64,000 bases of DNA from Diadema setosum (Eukaryota > Echinodermata > Echinoidea > Diadematoida > Diadematidae): assembly GCF_964275005.1 (NCBI RefSeq), contig NC_092690.1, forward strand, positions 13,989,287-14,053,286, read 5' to 3'. Below are positions 13,501-28,500 of this stretch, piece after piece (within the stretch, counting starts at the first letter, position 1; every line of letters starts with the position of its first letter). The notes under the pieces were generated by a model. That model was given only the letters and a program-made list of their open reading frames with translations. It searched no databases and was not told the origin of the DNA. A program made the translations under genes and the position numbers.

Positions 13501-16500
13501 AAGGCACCTGAACCATGTCCACCAGGCTACTACACAGACCAGATGGGCCAGGAGAGCTGCATCACAGTAAGCTACTTTCACAATAATATTATGATTAGAA
13601 GAGAATAGTATGGAACAAAACATTTGAAACAAAGATCTATAATGAAGGTATACAATTTATGTGATTGTACTAGAGCTAATGGTGATAAGAATAGTAAGGG
13701 AAAGAAAATTAGAAAGAAAGATGTATTAAGATGATGTAAGAATAAAGTACACCTCTTGGTGACAAATGTAGTGAGGGATAAAACATTTGAGACAAAGATC
13801 TGTGCATTAGATGCAAGAATTACTTGATAAAAGTAAACTTCAGATTGACAAAAATAGTAAGGGAAAGAACATTTGAAACAGTCAGTGATCTTTAAACTTT
13901 ATAGTGACCAGAATAGTTTGGGTGTAACATATTGTATGAAACAAAGATCTGTGATGAAGGTGTAAAAATTACTTGTTAAAGTACAAGTCATGTAATGGTG
14001 ACAAGAATAAAAAAGGGGAAAAAAATTTGAAACAAAGATCTGTGATGAAGTACTACTTGATAAAGTACAGCAACTGGTGACAAGAATGATGAGGAAAGAA
14101 CATTCCAAAGAAAGATCTATGATGAAGATGTAAAAATCACCTCATGGTGTCAAAAAGACACCTAACCTTAACTTGTTTAACAGATAGTTTGTAAGTAAAG
14201 GACATTTGTTTCTTTCTGTGAGACATGTTCTGAGTTCTTAATGTGATGTAGCCAATGATGATTTGATACCAGATGACAATCTTTAGCCAAGTTATACAAA
14301 AAACTCTCAGGGTGTGGAAGAACTTTAGAGAGAACTGCCATTTATGATACATCTGTGTTGTGTTATTTATCACATGACCATTGAGAGTGCATATATACTA
14401 CGTAGATCAAAGATGTCACCGGATTAGAGGTCCCAGATACAGTGCTCAACATCTTATCTGGGGCTGCTTAATCATAGATAGGATTTAGAAATTTGATATT
14501 GTGTTGATATGAATGGTGGACAAAATGAGGCAGAACCACAGGACCTTGTCACAACCTCATTTGCAACCTTTGTCGTGTTTTTGTGCAATATTTTCAGGTT
14601 TTTTGTCGTGGGTTTATACTTGTTCCAACTTTTAACTTGCTACAGTGTTTGAGACAAAGAACAGTCATGTGCTTGAGGTTTGGGGTAGTTTTCATTGCAT
14701 TCAAATCAGTTTATTGCCAGAAATTCAATTTTCAGATTGCCCTGATCAATTTATGTATTGTATAATTATGTGATTTATGCCATAGGCTTGTCACAGCTAT
14801 GTGACCATAAATTTGGTACATGGTTTCAGTTACCATCTGTATTCACCATTGTCTCGGCATTTGCCCAGGAATGTATAGGTGTGATTTGAAGAGAACATGT
14901 CCAAAATGAGTATGATAGAGTAATTGTATAAAGTACATGTATCTATTCCAGCCCCCGACCATTGTGCTGATTTTAGATCTACAATAATATGACAATATGA
15001 CCAATACATGTTGAAGATAGTATGTGTTAAAAGCTATTAGCAATTAGCAACACATATTTTGAGATAGATTTTTCCTTATCTGCTGAAGAAAAATATGAAG
15101 TTATTATTGTTCAAATGAGTTATTATTATTTTTTTACCTGTCAATGTAATTCTCTATATATCATTAGATATATACAGTAAATATATCATTAGGCATATAT
15201 CAATATATATCATGAGGCATTTGATGCCTGACTTTAAAAGAGAGAGAGAGAGAGAGAGAGGGAGGGAGAATGAGAAAGAGCTGCAATCCCTGGCACTTTT
15301 TTGCGGGGAGGGGGGATTAGAGAAAAATAGTCGTTATTAAAGAAAGAGAGCAAGGGTATTTACTATGACACACTTAATATGTATTTCTCAGTAATATGAG
15401 CATGAACCTTTGCTGTTATGAACTACTGACTATGACAATGTGTTTATCTTTTACTGCACTGCAATGACAATGAAGTGCCGTGTTGTGGCAAAAAGTGAAA
15501 AAAAAAAAGACAAGATATTTCTTCTCTCCCGCCTACCAGTGTGCTGCGGGAACATACCAGACGTCATCAACCCAGTCTAGCTGTGTGGAGTGCCCCGCCA
15601 ACTTTCGTTGCCCAAATACCTCCCAAGAACCTATAGCATGCGAAGCTGGCTTTGTAAGACTTTATCTGCCTACTAACATACCTTCCCTCACCTAGTTCGC
15701 TTTTGAAATTCCCGTATACTTTATCATGATGAATACGCTAACACCTGTTTTCAGTGACCCTATTGAAATAACTAACTTTTTGAAACATTACTGATTGATT
15801 TCATTTGTATCTTGATTGATTAAATTTGATTTGATAAAGTTAAATCAACCTTGGACTTATAGTTAGGCATGAAGTTAATATGAACTGCAGTACACCATGA
15901 AGAAAGTGTTACCCACCACAAACTCTGCTATCTGAACTGTCTCGTCTATGCATAACTCTATCTAAAGAATGATAGACTCTCAATGTAGTACTGCTGTTTA
16001 TCCTTCTACTTTGTATTCTCTCTTATGATTCATCCTTCCTAGAGAAAGAATTACAGAAAATGTATATTTGGATACATGCAAAGTTTAGATGCATCTGTGT
16101 ATGAAAAGAAAAACAAAAAGAACATGCAAACAAGTGAATAACAGCACTGCAATGATTTGTTTTGGAAAGAAATGATCGTAGTGGTGTACAAGCTCAACCT
16201 ATCTTACAAGTGTTCCAGTTAGAAGTGCGTAGAAGTGCGTAGTAGCCTGTAGATTAGACAGACTTCTTTCTAGCTAGAATTTCAATTGTAGATGAGAAAA
16301 ATATATATGCTGAATTATTGATCACCATAAAAGACATCAAAAAAATATTCTCTTCCTAGTACAGCTGTTTTCATTTCAAAACATCGCTTAGTCAAAGCAA
16401 TAATGCAAACATGATAAATTGCATGACTTTTGCTAATGTTCAAGGCACCGTCATTAGTTCTGAAATGTCAGATCAGAAGAATTGTTTCCATCGTAGGAGA

Positions 16501-19500
16501 AAACCTTTGGGTCAAAGAAACTTTTATACGCACTGATAGTTTCATTCTTCTGTAACAACTTACCCATATTCAAGATACCAAGTGAAATTCTGTCTCGTGT
16601 GTGTGTGATGATGCATGAAGCATTTAAAGTAAAAGCATGAAATGAAACAAGCTGAAGACTGTGACACAGGACATTTTCCTGTGTCTGTCGGACTTAAATG
16701 AAATATTTTTTACCAAAGTTAAAATGCATGAAAAACAAAATCAGTGCCCTGTTCTTCATATTTATTCCCTTTTGTTGCTTATTCAAAAAGAATAATGAAT
16801 AAAGTGTGAAAGCTATACCACAAGCTGACACCTAACTGCTGTGTGAAAATAGTAACCTCTTTCTCGCTTTGAAGTGGTTCACATCTTTGCATGTCAAGGC
16901 AGTTTTATGATTTGTTTCAATCTGGGTCTCTCCTGGCAGTTTTCAACAAGTGGATCAACAAGCTGTGCATCCTGCCCCGTGGGCCAGGCTTGTGGTTCAG
17001 GAGGACAAGGGTTATGCCAGGTAAGTGACCTTTGACCTCAGGTTTAACTGTTTGACCCTATTATACCTGATCAAACATTCAACAGCAAAGATTTTGTGAG
17101 AATGACGTTGGGACTGCATGGTAGTAGAAGTGAACGGTCTAGCTCGACTGAGGCTGGCCTTAAGATGGGTTAATGTTTAGCTCCACCTCTGGGCTAGTTT
17201 GAGGTCACATTTGGGCTATTACCAATACAGTTTTTAGTGAGGCCAGCTGTTCTTAATCTGATAATTATAAATTGTCTGTGTTCAGCAGCTTTTTTTTTTT
17301 TTTTTTTTTTAATGGAATAATGCACTTTTGTCTCACAAAATGGTTATAAGAGGGTCGGATGATGGTGTCTGTGAACCCTGTCCCTTTCCCAGCCTGATGA
17401 TAACATATCAGTTTGACATGCCATGGAATTGACGGGACAGTTTTATGCAAACTTCATTCATTCATTCATTTCCATATCAAAACACAACATTTACAAAAAT
17501 CAAAACACAATTTAGAGTTGGTACAATTTATACATTTGGAATGGAGGGATCATAGAAAGCACACAAGAGGCTTGTTGGAAATGATCCCCTACAAACAATT
17601 ATTACATTTCAACTGAACAATTATCAGACAAATTCAATTGATAAACAATGAGGAAGATACAATGAAAAGAGAAAATAGAGGCAGAGGTGGAAACAGTGCA
17701 TACTTATAGTTCCCAGTACATTTCATCAAAAATATATTTTTTATAAAGCCTTTTAAATTGACTTAAAGTCTTGTCTTACTTGTCGAACTGGTCAGCATTT
17801 GTTTCTCTTACACATCTCACAGGTTGGGGAGTATTCCAATGGAACAGACTGCCTGCCCTGTCCCCTGGGCTTCATGTGCCCGTCTCCCCTGGGCAACCCC
17901 CAGGCCTGTCCGGCTGGTTCTTACCAGGACACCACTGGTCAAGCCACCTGCAACCTCTGTCCGGGAGGCTACTCCTGCCTGTCAGTCAGCGGGACTCCAG
18001 TGGCCTGCGACGAGGGGTACTACAGCCTGAGCGGTCAGCAGGTGTGCAGCGTCTGCACGGCTGGTCAGTGGAGTGAGCAGGGGTCGGCGTCCTGCAGCCT
18101 GTGTCCGGCCGGTCACGAGTGCCTGAATGGAACGGACCGCATCCTACCCAGGAATTGTTCAGCTGGTTACTATGCAGCAGCCGGAGCTGGGATCTGTTCA
18201 CCATGCCCTCTTGGTAAGTGTCTGCCATTCTGCCCTTGCTTGTCTGGTTTTGCAAAACACAAAAGTCTTCAAACCATTCAGTAGCAATAGAAATGCTGAG
18301 AACACCTAGCTTTCACAGCCTGAGCAGATACAAATGTAACCCTACACTATCGGGATGATTACATAATTTTGATGCGAAATCTTTCATTCTTAAAATCCAC
18401 ATTATTTCGTGATATTTCATTTGATGGATTAAAAAAAAAAGATAGAAGAAATTGCAAAATGGATTCCATGTTGATAGTGAATAACTACCTGCTATTAAAA
18501 CTTGCAGTACATACCACTATCAAATCAGTGATAAATCAGCTTGTGTTAAGGAATCCCTGTTTTGTCAGTTGTCCATATTTTTTGCCATTTAATGTCAATG
18601 TATCTGTTGGTTTTGTAACTTTTTCATTAACAAAAAATTTACAAAGAAAATTCATATTCAAGGTAGGATGAAACTAAAAGTACATCTTGACATTGTGATA
18701 TGACACAGGCCTGTTTAAATCAGTGAGCAATATGAATTGTCCTGCATTTTATAATGATTTCATAAGTTTAATAAGGTTGCATGGATTGACACAAATGGCA
18801 AAAGCTTGAAATATTGACAACCCCAAAAGAAACTTTAATCTGTATCTACTTAATACAAGAGGTATAGTTGCATGTGTGAGGTGCTGCAGCACAAAAATTC
18901 AAATTTGATCTAACAACTTGGAAGTTTGTTAAAGGTAGGGGATACCTTTTACAGACCTCCCAAAATGCAGCAAAACATTAAATATGAACCTCAGGGGACT
19001 TGTTTAGGCCACTGCTGAGAAATTTGGAAGTCAACAGTTATCTACAATTTGAATAATGCACAAAACTCAACTACTCAGTAGTTCTGTGTGTCAGCCACAC
19101 TTGAGCCTTTTTGTTGCAGTCTTCTGTATTTTTTTATCTATAAACACAAATCTAAAAGTATAATAGCTGATGTAATAACATATAGAGTGTGTGGCAAGAA
19201 TGTATATAGAAATGTTTGTAAGTTTTGATGAACTTTCTTCACAAAATATACATGATGGACACACATGCAGTGCATGGGTCTGGAAAGGTAGCCTAGTAAT
19301 GTACTGGAATTTACGGCGAGCCCCGAAAAAAATTCAATTCAAAATCTAACGGTCAATAAAAATGTACTAAATGTTACCTTCCACTTTCAATACTTTATGG
19401 GAGTTTCTAAAATGATACTCTCTTCAACATACCACTGTATTTATACAACTCTTCATTTAAGGCATGCAAATGGGATCCCCTACCTTTAATGTTTGTGTTC

Positions 19501-22500
19501 TTTATAATGACAGGAATGTACAGCGAGGAGCAAGCCTCTACCTGCATACCCTGCCCTACTGGATCCCTCTGTCTGGTGGCTAGCAACCAACCAACAACCT
19601 GTCCTGCTGGAACATACAGCGGCCTTGGAGAGGTAAGATGATAAGATCTGATTTGTCTGACTGACCTTTCCTATTGTGTCTCTGCTTTTGATGGTAGAGG
19701 ATTACAAATGATAAAGTGATCGCATCAAGTTTAATGTTATTGCTCATTATGTTTTGTTTTGGTTTCTTTTGTTCTATCTCTTTTTATTGTCATCTGTTGA
19801 ATTTGTGTGAGCGATTTGAATCTATTTTGAAAAGGCACTATGTAAATACTGGTTGTTATGCTCTGTTATGTTATGCTTGCATCTCATATGTCCCACTATT
19901 CCCACTGCGTCTTTGCTTCCAATGGTGAACAATATGAAAGGACAACTTTGGACCAGTCAAAAATTGGTCTGAAAAGTAAGAGCAAAACTTATAAGCACTA
20001 ACAATGAAGAATATTTCAAGGCTTTTGCATACTTGGGTGTGTGTCTCATCCACTGAAAAATGATTTTACAGCTCAGACAGCAGAAGTTATGACAATCTGT
20101 GTAAATTTACCCACCCCTTGTGTTAACCCTTACTGTGCTTTGTTCACCAATTGGCACAGACATCTGGACACTACCATAATTGTCAATGAATAGAGACTAC
20201 TTAATTCCTATGATTTCACCATGGCCTGTTGAACTGAGACACTTTGCTATATCTGAATGGGCTTGCTAAATTTCACAAGCAAGTCAAGTTTGGATTGATA
20301 ACTAAATGCTGATAAAAAGGCTTTTCAAATTCTAAGCTATAAAAAAGTGCCCGGACGCATAGAGGGTTAAGCAGAATCTATAAGAGATTTCTACTCTTTC
20401 CCGCAATACCACAGGGGACATCATGTACCGACTGTCCAGCAGGCTACTACTGTCCGGACCCAGCCAGCGCCCCCCAGGTGTGCCCCTACGGGACCTACTC
20501 CGCTGCTAGGAATGATTCCTGCACCCCTTGTCCTGCTGGGATGTCCTGCTTGAACCCTGCTGAAGCTCCAGTGTCATGTGACAGTGGCTACTACAGTCCA
20601 GAGGTATGGACCTTAGAGGGAGATGAATGTTTGCACTTTTGTTTTTGTAATTTGATTAATGCAGATTCCACAATTTTTGGAGTTGCTGCTGCTAGCTGAT
20701 GATTGATAATATTGGGAGGGGGAACATTAAAATCGATATTGTTGATGCTTAGGAATTATGACACACCATTATAAAAGGTTTTTTTTTTTTTTTTTTGCAA
20801 TGGATAGATTTTGACCCCCCAAAAAATCCAAGTTTCTTGGAAAATACTGTTTTCTCAAATTGCAATGTCTATTATGTTAAAGATCAAAATACTGTTTTTC
20901 CATCAAAAACATGCCTTCCCAACTCTCAGAATACTGCAAAGCTATTTACAATGTTGGCATTCATGTATTGTAGCATAAACTTACAAATGTGATATTTTAC
21001 AATGGATGGCTGGAATTCTGATGACCTCAACTGAATGTCTCACTGTGAAAACACAATCCCCCTTGTCCAATCAGATGGGTCCGATCTGCTATTCCTGTCC
21101 TGCCGGCATGGCCTGCACCATCTCGAGCACGTCCAACTGCTCGGCGGGCGAGTACAGCCTCTCTGGGCAGTCGTCCTGCACCACTTGTCCCTCCGGCTAC
21201 GCCTGCCCCTTTGTTGACCAAGGTCCAGTGGCCTGTGCCAGCGGTCAGTCCACCAATGGATCAATGGGCAGCACAGAGTGCTATGACTGTCCAGCGGGCT
21301 CCTACTGCTCAGACCCTACGTAAGTCTCCCTGGCATATTGGTGAAGAATGAGTTCTATCTTGACCATGTGCACTTGCATGAGTCTTTAAGCACACCAATA
21401 GTTTGAGAATTATTTTTATAAATCATGTTTTACAATTTCTTTGATGACATATATGACAAAAGGCCCCATGATGTGATGTTCAGATGTCATTTTCTTTTCT
21501 TTTTTTTATTGACCTCATCAACTTGTTCTCATTCAAAGAAGTCTCTTCAATGAGAAATTAGCTCTGTACACTATTCTTGTTCTTAGCCCACAATAGTTTG
21601 GTCACTTAGTGTAATGGTGCCTCAATGTATCACACAACTTCCTGGCAAAAAATACTCAATGATATGCCATGCATTGTGTCAAACCAAGACAATAAAAGCC
21701 ATCTTCTGTGACATTTACGTGTACCTCCCTTCCCCTTTTATATGTCATCTATGTTTTTAATCTTGTTTTTATTTCTTCTTTTTTTTTTCTCTCTTGTAGG
21801 CTTGAACCAGGAACCTGTGGTTCAGGTACATACAGCTTGGGTCTAGCGACGGCCTGCACAAGCTGCCCAGCAGGCTTTGAGTGTCCAGTGACTGACCAGG
21901 CCCCTGTGGCTTGCCAGCCAGGGTTCTATTCCACAGGGTCGCAGACGTCCTGCACTGGATGTCCAGTAGGCCAGGCCTGCCCATCCACCAAGGATCCGAC
22001 TGTGATAGAAACATGTGCACAAGGTGAGCTCTTAACACAGACTGCAAACATGAAACACATACACTCAGTAATAATGATTAAAAATGGAAAACCTTCAGAC
22101 TACAGCAGTGGTTCCTGTATTCATGCTTCTTGTAACAAGGTGTTAAATTCTGTCACATGCTTTATCCCCATTTTGTAGGCTCCTACTCCCTCGGTAACCA
22201 GTCACAGTGTACCCCGTGCCAGGCTGGCCAGTTTTGCCCAAACACTACGACAGACGCCAACGTCGCCGACTGCCCTCCCGGATCCTACGCCCCCGTGGGT
22301 GCAGCCTCCTGCACCACGTGTCCCGCTGGCTACCAGTGCCCCCAGACGGACGGGAGTGGGAACGCAAGATGTGTCTCGGTTAGTGGATGACTTCATCCTT
22401 TGATCTTTATGGAATATCCAAAGCAGAATTTACTCTAGAAATTGAAAGAATTCTCTCTCCAAACACTTGATCTTTGCAGAATGATAGAATTTACCTGAGA

Positions 22501-25500
22501 AATTGAAAGATCTGCACCTCTTCCTCAAGCAGTTGATCTTTGCCAATTATCCACAAGAGAATTCGCTGTAGAAATTGAAAGATCTGACTCTCTCTTTTTC
22601 TCAAACAGTTGATCTTTGCCTCATATCCAAAAGAGAATTATTTTACTTTTGAAATTGAAAGAGGTATTTCTTGAGAAAGGCTGTCACAAGAAAGAAGCAG
22701 ATTGATTGAAATCTGAACAGAATATGATTAAAAGAAAATTATAATTATGATTTTGAAATCTAACATGATTTTTCTCCTGGCTGTTCAAATGGAGTGTGTG
22801 ACCATTTGACTATCAAATTCCTAGATGGCCGTGATGTATTCACTTGTTGGTAATTAAGTGCAGCTTTTATTTCATTGTGGAACAACTAGATCATTCTGTG
22901 TCATCTTTCCATTGCACTGTATACAGAAGATCTCATCTACTTTGTTTCCTCTCCGTGTTACTATCTGTCCTCTAGGGTTACTTCTCAGAGGGAGGTGAAC
23001 AAGCCTGCCACGCCTGTCCCGCTGGCTATGAGTGTCCATCGATATACGTCAACAACTCTCGGCCCTGTAGTATTGGCTATTACTCCGATGCAGGGGCAAT
23101 GGTAAGTCCACAATGGTCATTTCAGAAAAGGCATGGCTGTGGAAGACAAGCAGGGTGCATGTTTTATTCATTCATTCATTCATGTGAATGAATGAGTGAA
23201 AAAAAAATATTTCTTAGCAAAAAGGATTGCCTTAAAAATTGCAGCACTTCCCACAAGTATCATTTGAAGAAAGGCCAGACTGTAAAAGACAAGCAGGGTA
23301 AACATTTTATTCATTCATCCATTCATGTAACTGAATTGTTGTGGGAATTGCTGCACTTTCCAAAATTAAACAAAGTACAGTCCACCATTTGTTGTCATTG
23401 TTTTAGAAATGTGTGTTGTTCGCTTATGTGGATTCAGTTTTACAAAACTCTACTACTGATTCCTGTATTACTTCTTGGGAAAGATTAATACATCCTTGAC
23501 AGAAGTTTGAGTCAGCTTTTCATCTTATTCTGATGAGTTCCATGGCTGATATTGATTTGATATTTGAAATATTCTTGGGCACCTGTCCTTTTATGGGCAT
23601 GTGGATTAAGCACATGTGTACCAGTTATCAAATTTAAGTAAGCAGTAGAGCATGAAACATTTGTAAATAATCATGTTTAAATTTGACATTTTGATATGAG
23701 CTGACATTTTCTGTCCTGTCTAATCCAGTACTGCACGAGGTGCCCGGCTGGCTTTGAGTGTCCCGACAGGGATGACTCGTCCACGAAAGCGGAATGTAAC
23801 CAAGGCTTCTACAGCGTAGGGGCCCAGGAGAGCTGCACCGAGTGCCCAGCAGGGTCTGCTTGTCCCTACGCCACCAGCTCCTACAAACTGACATGCACGG
23901 AAGGCTACTACGCATTGGCTGGGTCAACGGTATGTTTGTTCTTACCATTTTTGCTAATAAAGGCAACCTCGTTTATATACTGATAAAAAGTTCATTAACC
24001 TTGAGAGCAAACTTTACTTTCTTTATTTTCAGGATTCTGCTTCATTGCAAAAGAGCTCATTTTCATTTATTTCTATGAAAGATTTTGTAAAATCCCTGTT
24101 GAGTTTTATGATGGATTCAGAACCACCAAGTCTCCCTCCTGGGTTCTGAAGGAAGCTTCTTGAAAGCTTAGGTAACTCCTCATGTCCTGGCACAACAAAT
24201 AAAAATTACCTGTATCTTGCTTGGAATGATCTTTGCCCTTTGAGATGCATGTAGAAAGACAAGTATCTTCTTGAGCGCTCATGTTGAACCACCCTGATTG
24301 TAATGTGGGAATGTTGCCAGGTCTGTGGATCTCTCATTATCATCAACATGTAACACCTGTCAGTTTGTATGATGTCATCACGAGTGACCGTCTTCAATTT
24401 TTGTCCCGGCAGGAATGTACTGCCTGCCCGGCGGGTCAGTTCTGCAACGACACTCGGACGTCCCCTGAGGACTGCCCTGATGGCTACTACAGTGAAGGTG
24501 TGTATGAGACCCTCCTCCCCAACCCCATCACAGTACTCAACAGATATGATTACTTCTATCCCCAATACTGTACATACAAGAAGTGTGGTTACTCTCATCC
24601 CCCCCCCCCCCAAGCTCTGCGCTTACTTTCTCCCCCTAGTGGAAAAGTAAGATTGGGGATATTGGATGATGTTGGTAACATATCAAGACCCAAGAATGCA
24701 TCACTGGTAGTGATAATGATGCTTTCTCCCAGTGACTCCAACAGTACATTATCTCCCCATGCCCTCAAATGATTGCATATACACATAGAGGGTTGTTTCT
24801 TGTTCTTTTTGGATACCTACCGTGCAGGTTTTTTGGGGCAAAACTTTGCCGAACACAAGAAAATGAATATCTTGTCAATCTCTATTTGTCATATCCTGTC
24901 AACAAACAATATTTATGTTGTGTGTTATCGTAAGTTTTCATTTCCATTTACATTGTATAGGATGGGGCCATTGAATGGGGCCATGTATGTTCATCCATCA
25001 TGATTGATTACAAGCTCCAAGTCACTTTATGGTCGCAGATGAATGAACAGAATATTTCTTGGAATTATCAGACTTCATTTACTTGTCAGTAAATATGGTT
25101 GGTTTCAAAGTTGTACCTATCCAAGCAGCTAAAAGAGAAGTATAATGGCGGGAGAGGTATGACGATCCATCCCACTTCATCCCTTACAGGGAAGCTCCAA
25201 GCTTGCATCCCCTGCCCTGCGGGATTCTACTGTGTGCAGAAGGATGCTGTTCCAGTCATCTGTGATGCGGGTTACTATAGCAACCAGTCCAGCACATCCT
25301 GCTCTGCCTGCGATCCTGGCTACGCCTGCGCAGAGGGCTCAACAAGCCGCACACCAACCGAGGGACTGTGTCGTCAAGGTAAGCAATATTCTTTCAGCTC
25401 AGATCTTTGTTACGCTGGGATATCACCTCATATATGAGTAGCTTGCCTGCTCCTGTGTTTAAAACCCAAACTTCACTTTACATGTTGCCAAGTGTAAAGT

Positions 25501-28500
25501 GGGGTGGGCTTGCATTCTTTAAAAGGTAAGTACTTGATGTAGGACGGTTGTACTGCATGTCCAGTTTGCCAGTTGGTGAACTCTGTTGCAGGGAGACAAA
25601 TGCCAACTTTTCTATTATGTGCATTTTTTCTGCCAAATTTATAATACAATTTGTATGTGGGTGAACAAACATGCTACATTCTATACTGTCATGCGACATC
25701 AATTCATTTTCCAATTGCTTCTTTCAGCTTGTCAACATGAATCTTCAGATTAGATTCGAATAGATTAGATTCAGATTAGATTCGAATATTGATTTGAATC
25801 CTTGATTTTACCATGACAAGAATTCGGTTTTTATGCCTCCGCCACGAAGTGGTGCCGGAGGCATTATGTTTTCGGGTTGTCCGTCCGTCCGTCCTTCCGT
25901 CCGTCCGTAATGAATTTTGTGGACAAGGTAACTATCAAAACCTGTTGAGGTATCCTAATGAAACTTGGCATGTATGTGTATTAGGGGGTGAAGTTGTGCC
26001 TATCAGCTTTTGGGTGCACATGCTCAAGGTCAAAGGTCAAAAGGTCAAGGTCAAATACATAAAATTTCACTATTTCCACCATATCTATTGAATGCCTGAA
26101 GATATTTTCTTGAAACTTAGTGTATACATGTATTACCCAATTAAGATTCTCTGGTGAAAGTTTGGGTCATGAGGTCAAAGGTCAAAGGTCAAAAGGTCAA
26201 GTAAAAATATTAAAACTTCTTTTTTTTTCTCCGTACCTTGGAAAATTGTTCAAGGTATCTTCATGGAACATAGTATATACATGTGCTGACTGGAAGTGAT
26301 TATCTAGAGAATGTAGGGTTCATGAGGTCAACGGTCAGGGGTCAAAGGTCAAGTGCAAGACTTCAAAATTTTACTATTACCCTCATATTTATGCAATGCC
26401 AGCAGGGTTATTTTTTTACACTTGGTGTATGCGTGTGTAACCTAATAGAAATTCTCTGGAAAGTTTTTTTTTTCTCTTTTTGCCTCAAAGGTCAAAAGGT
26501 CAAAGATCAAGTGAAAGTGCTGAACTAACTTTTTCCTCCATATCTCGGAAGTGGCTCAAGTTACCTTGAAACTTAGTACATATTATGCATGTTCTACCTG
26601 AAAGTAATTATCTTATGAATTTTAGGGTCAAGGGCCAGATGAAAATGGTAGCAATTTACTATTCAATTCAGAAATTGCACTTTTTCTCCACACCTGTACC
26701 TTGAAAATTACTCAATGCCTAAATGTATGAATGGTCAAAGTCAAGTTAAAGTCCTTAAATCCCTAGATACATGCTCTCCTATTCATCCAATTAAACCTAC
26801 GTCAAGGAAGGTGAACATTCAACACATTTGTGACAAACTTGTCATTCCAATATTTTGCCAATTTTGTGAAAATGTAATCACACAGTGTCCACATGTACTA
26901 TCTAGACCTATTGGGAAAATCATGCATTATGGCGGAGGCATACCAGCCGCCAAAGCGACATTTCTAGTCTATCATGAAATGAATTGTGACGTGAACTTTG
27001 TGTTCTACCAGGTTACTACTGCGAGGACGGCCTCAATGAGCTGCCATGTCCAGCTGGTACCTATGGCAACCGGACCGGAGCTGCTTCCTCAGGAGAGGGC
27101 TGTGCTGCCTGCCCTCAAGGTAAGTACAATTTGTTTGTCATTTCCTCTCTTTTTTTCTCTCTTTTTTTTTTCATTTTATTTTCAGGCATATCTTGGGCAA
27201 TGATTTTCGAAGCTTTCTGGTTTTCATGGAAAACATTGTGAAGAATTTGCGTGCAGAGGCAAAATTTTCTTTTACAAAATGTCTGCCTATGTTTCCAATT
27301 TGTAGTTCATTTGTTTAAAGAACTAATCTTTACTTTATATTACTTTCTACCTAGGCTTTGATTGTCATGCTGAATTGATCACATTTGACATGTATCAGCA
27401 TTCATTACACATAATGATTTCATAATTGAATTACCAAAGCATTATTACTCGAAAATGGTTCATTCTGAATAGGAGGAGATTATCACAGCCACCAGCTGAG
27501 TAATAATCTTCTGAAAAGAAAAGTCTATTAACACAATTCCCCAAAAGGGGAAACAGTACTGGCCATAGCACTGCAGTGCTTTAATTTTTAGAGAAACACT
27601 GATTCATTGAGTTCTGACAATGAAAACTGTTCCCCAAACTGGAAACAGTTCAGGTCATAGAACTACCGTGTTTCAATTTCAGAGAAACAGTGTCAGGGAT
27701 TCATTAAGGTATTATTTGCCATTTGTAGGTGAAACAAACACCCAGCTTTAGTGCTTCAAAATAGTTCTAAAATGTGAGTTAGGGATAGAAACTACCAATA
27801 TAAAAATGTTTATCAGTATAAGCAATGTTGAATAATGTTAGAGGCATACAAATGTGAACAAAAGTTGTAATAAGATTGTTCTAGAATAAACCATCTACAG
27901 TTGTGGTTTATTGAGAAAAATGGTGATATCTCCTTAAATATATTTTAGGTTTTATTGCAAAATCTTTATAATGGTAGGATGTTTCTTGATACAACTGACC
28001 TACACAATGCATCAAATGTGATAACTCAAACACTTTTTAAATCACTGCTCCCAATGGTAAACACTACCTGTCAGGTCTGACGCAGAGTTTTAATCTACTG
28101 TTCCTCTCTCTTTCTCTTCTGTCTCCATCAGGCTTCTTCTGTCCCCAGGTTCCGGTGGTTGGTTCCCCGGGAGTGGAGTACAGCTGTCCCCGAGGCTACT
28201 ACTGCGAGTTCTCCACAGAGACCTCTACAGAACACCCCTGCCCTGCGGGAAAGTACGGCACAGCACTGGGCTATGCATCCGAAGCACAGTGTGTCAACTG
28301 TCCCATCGGCTTCTACTGTCCGCAGGGTAAGGTGTTTGATTGGTGTATGACACTGTGTAACCCTCTGACAAAGTAAGAGATTTATTGAATTAAGGTATGT
28401 CTGTCATATACTGAAAAATGGATCAAATATCTGCACTTCTATAGAGTTCTCAAAGTTTGTTTAGTCTTCATAACGTAAAAACTTTATGGAAGAAAAATGA

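Noticed and set aside
26715-27203. 162-aa plus-strand frame overlapping exon 21
   Set aside because: It reads exon 21 in the wrong frame; the rest is mobile-element sequence.
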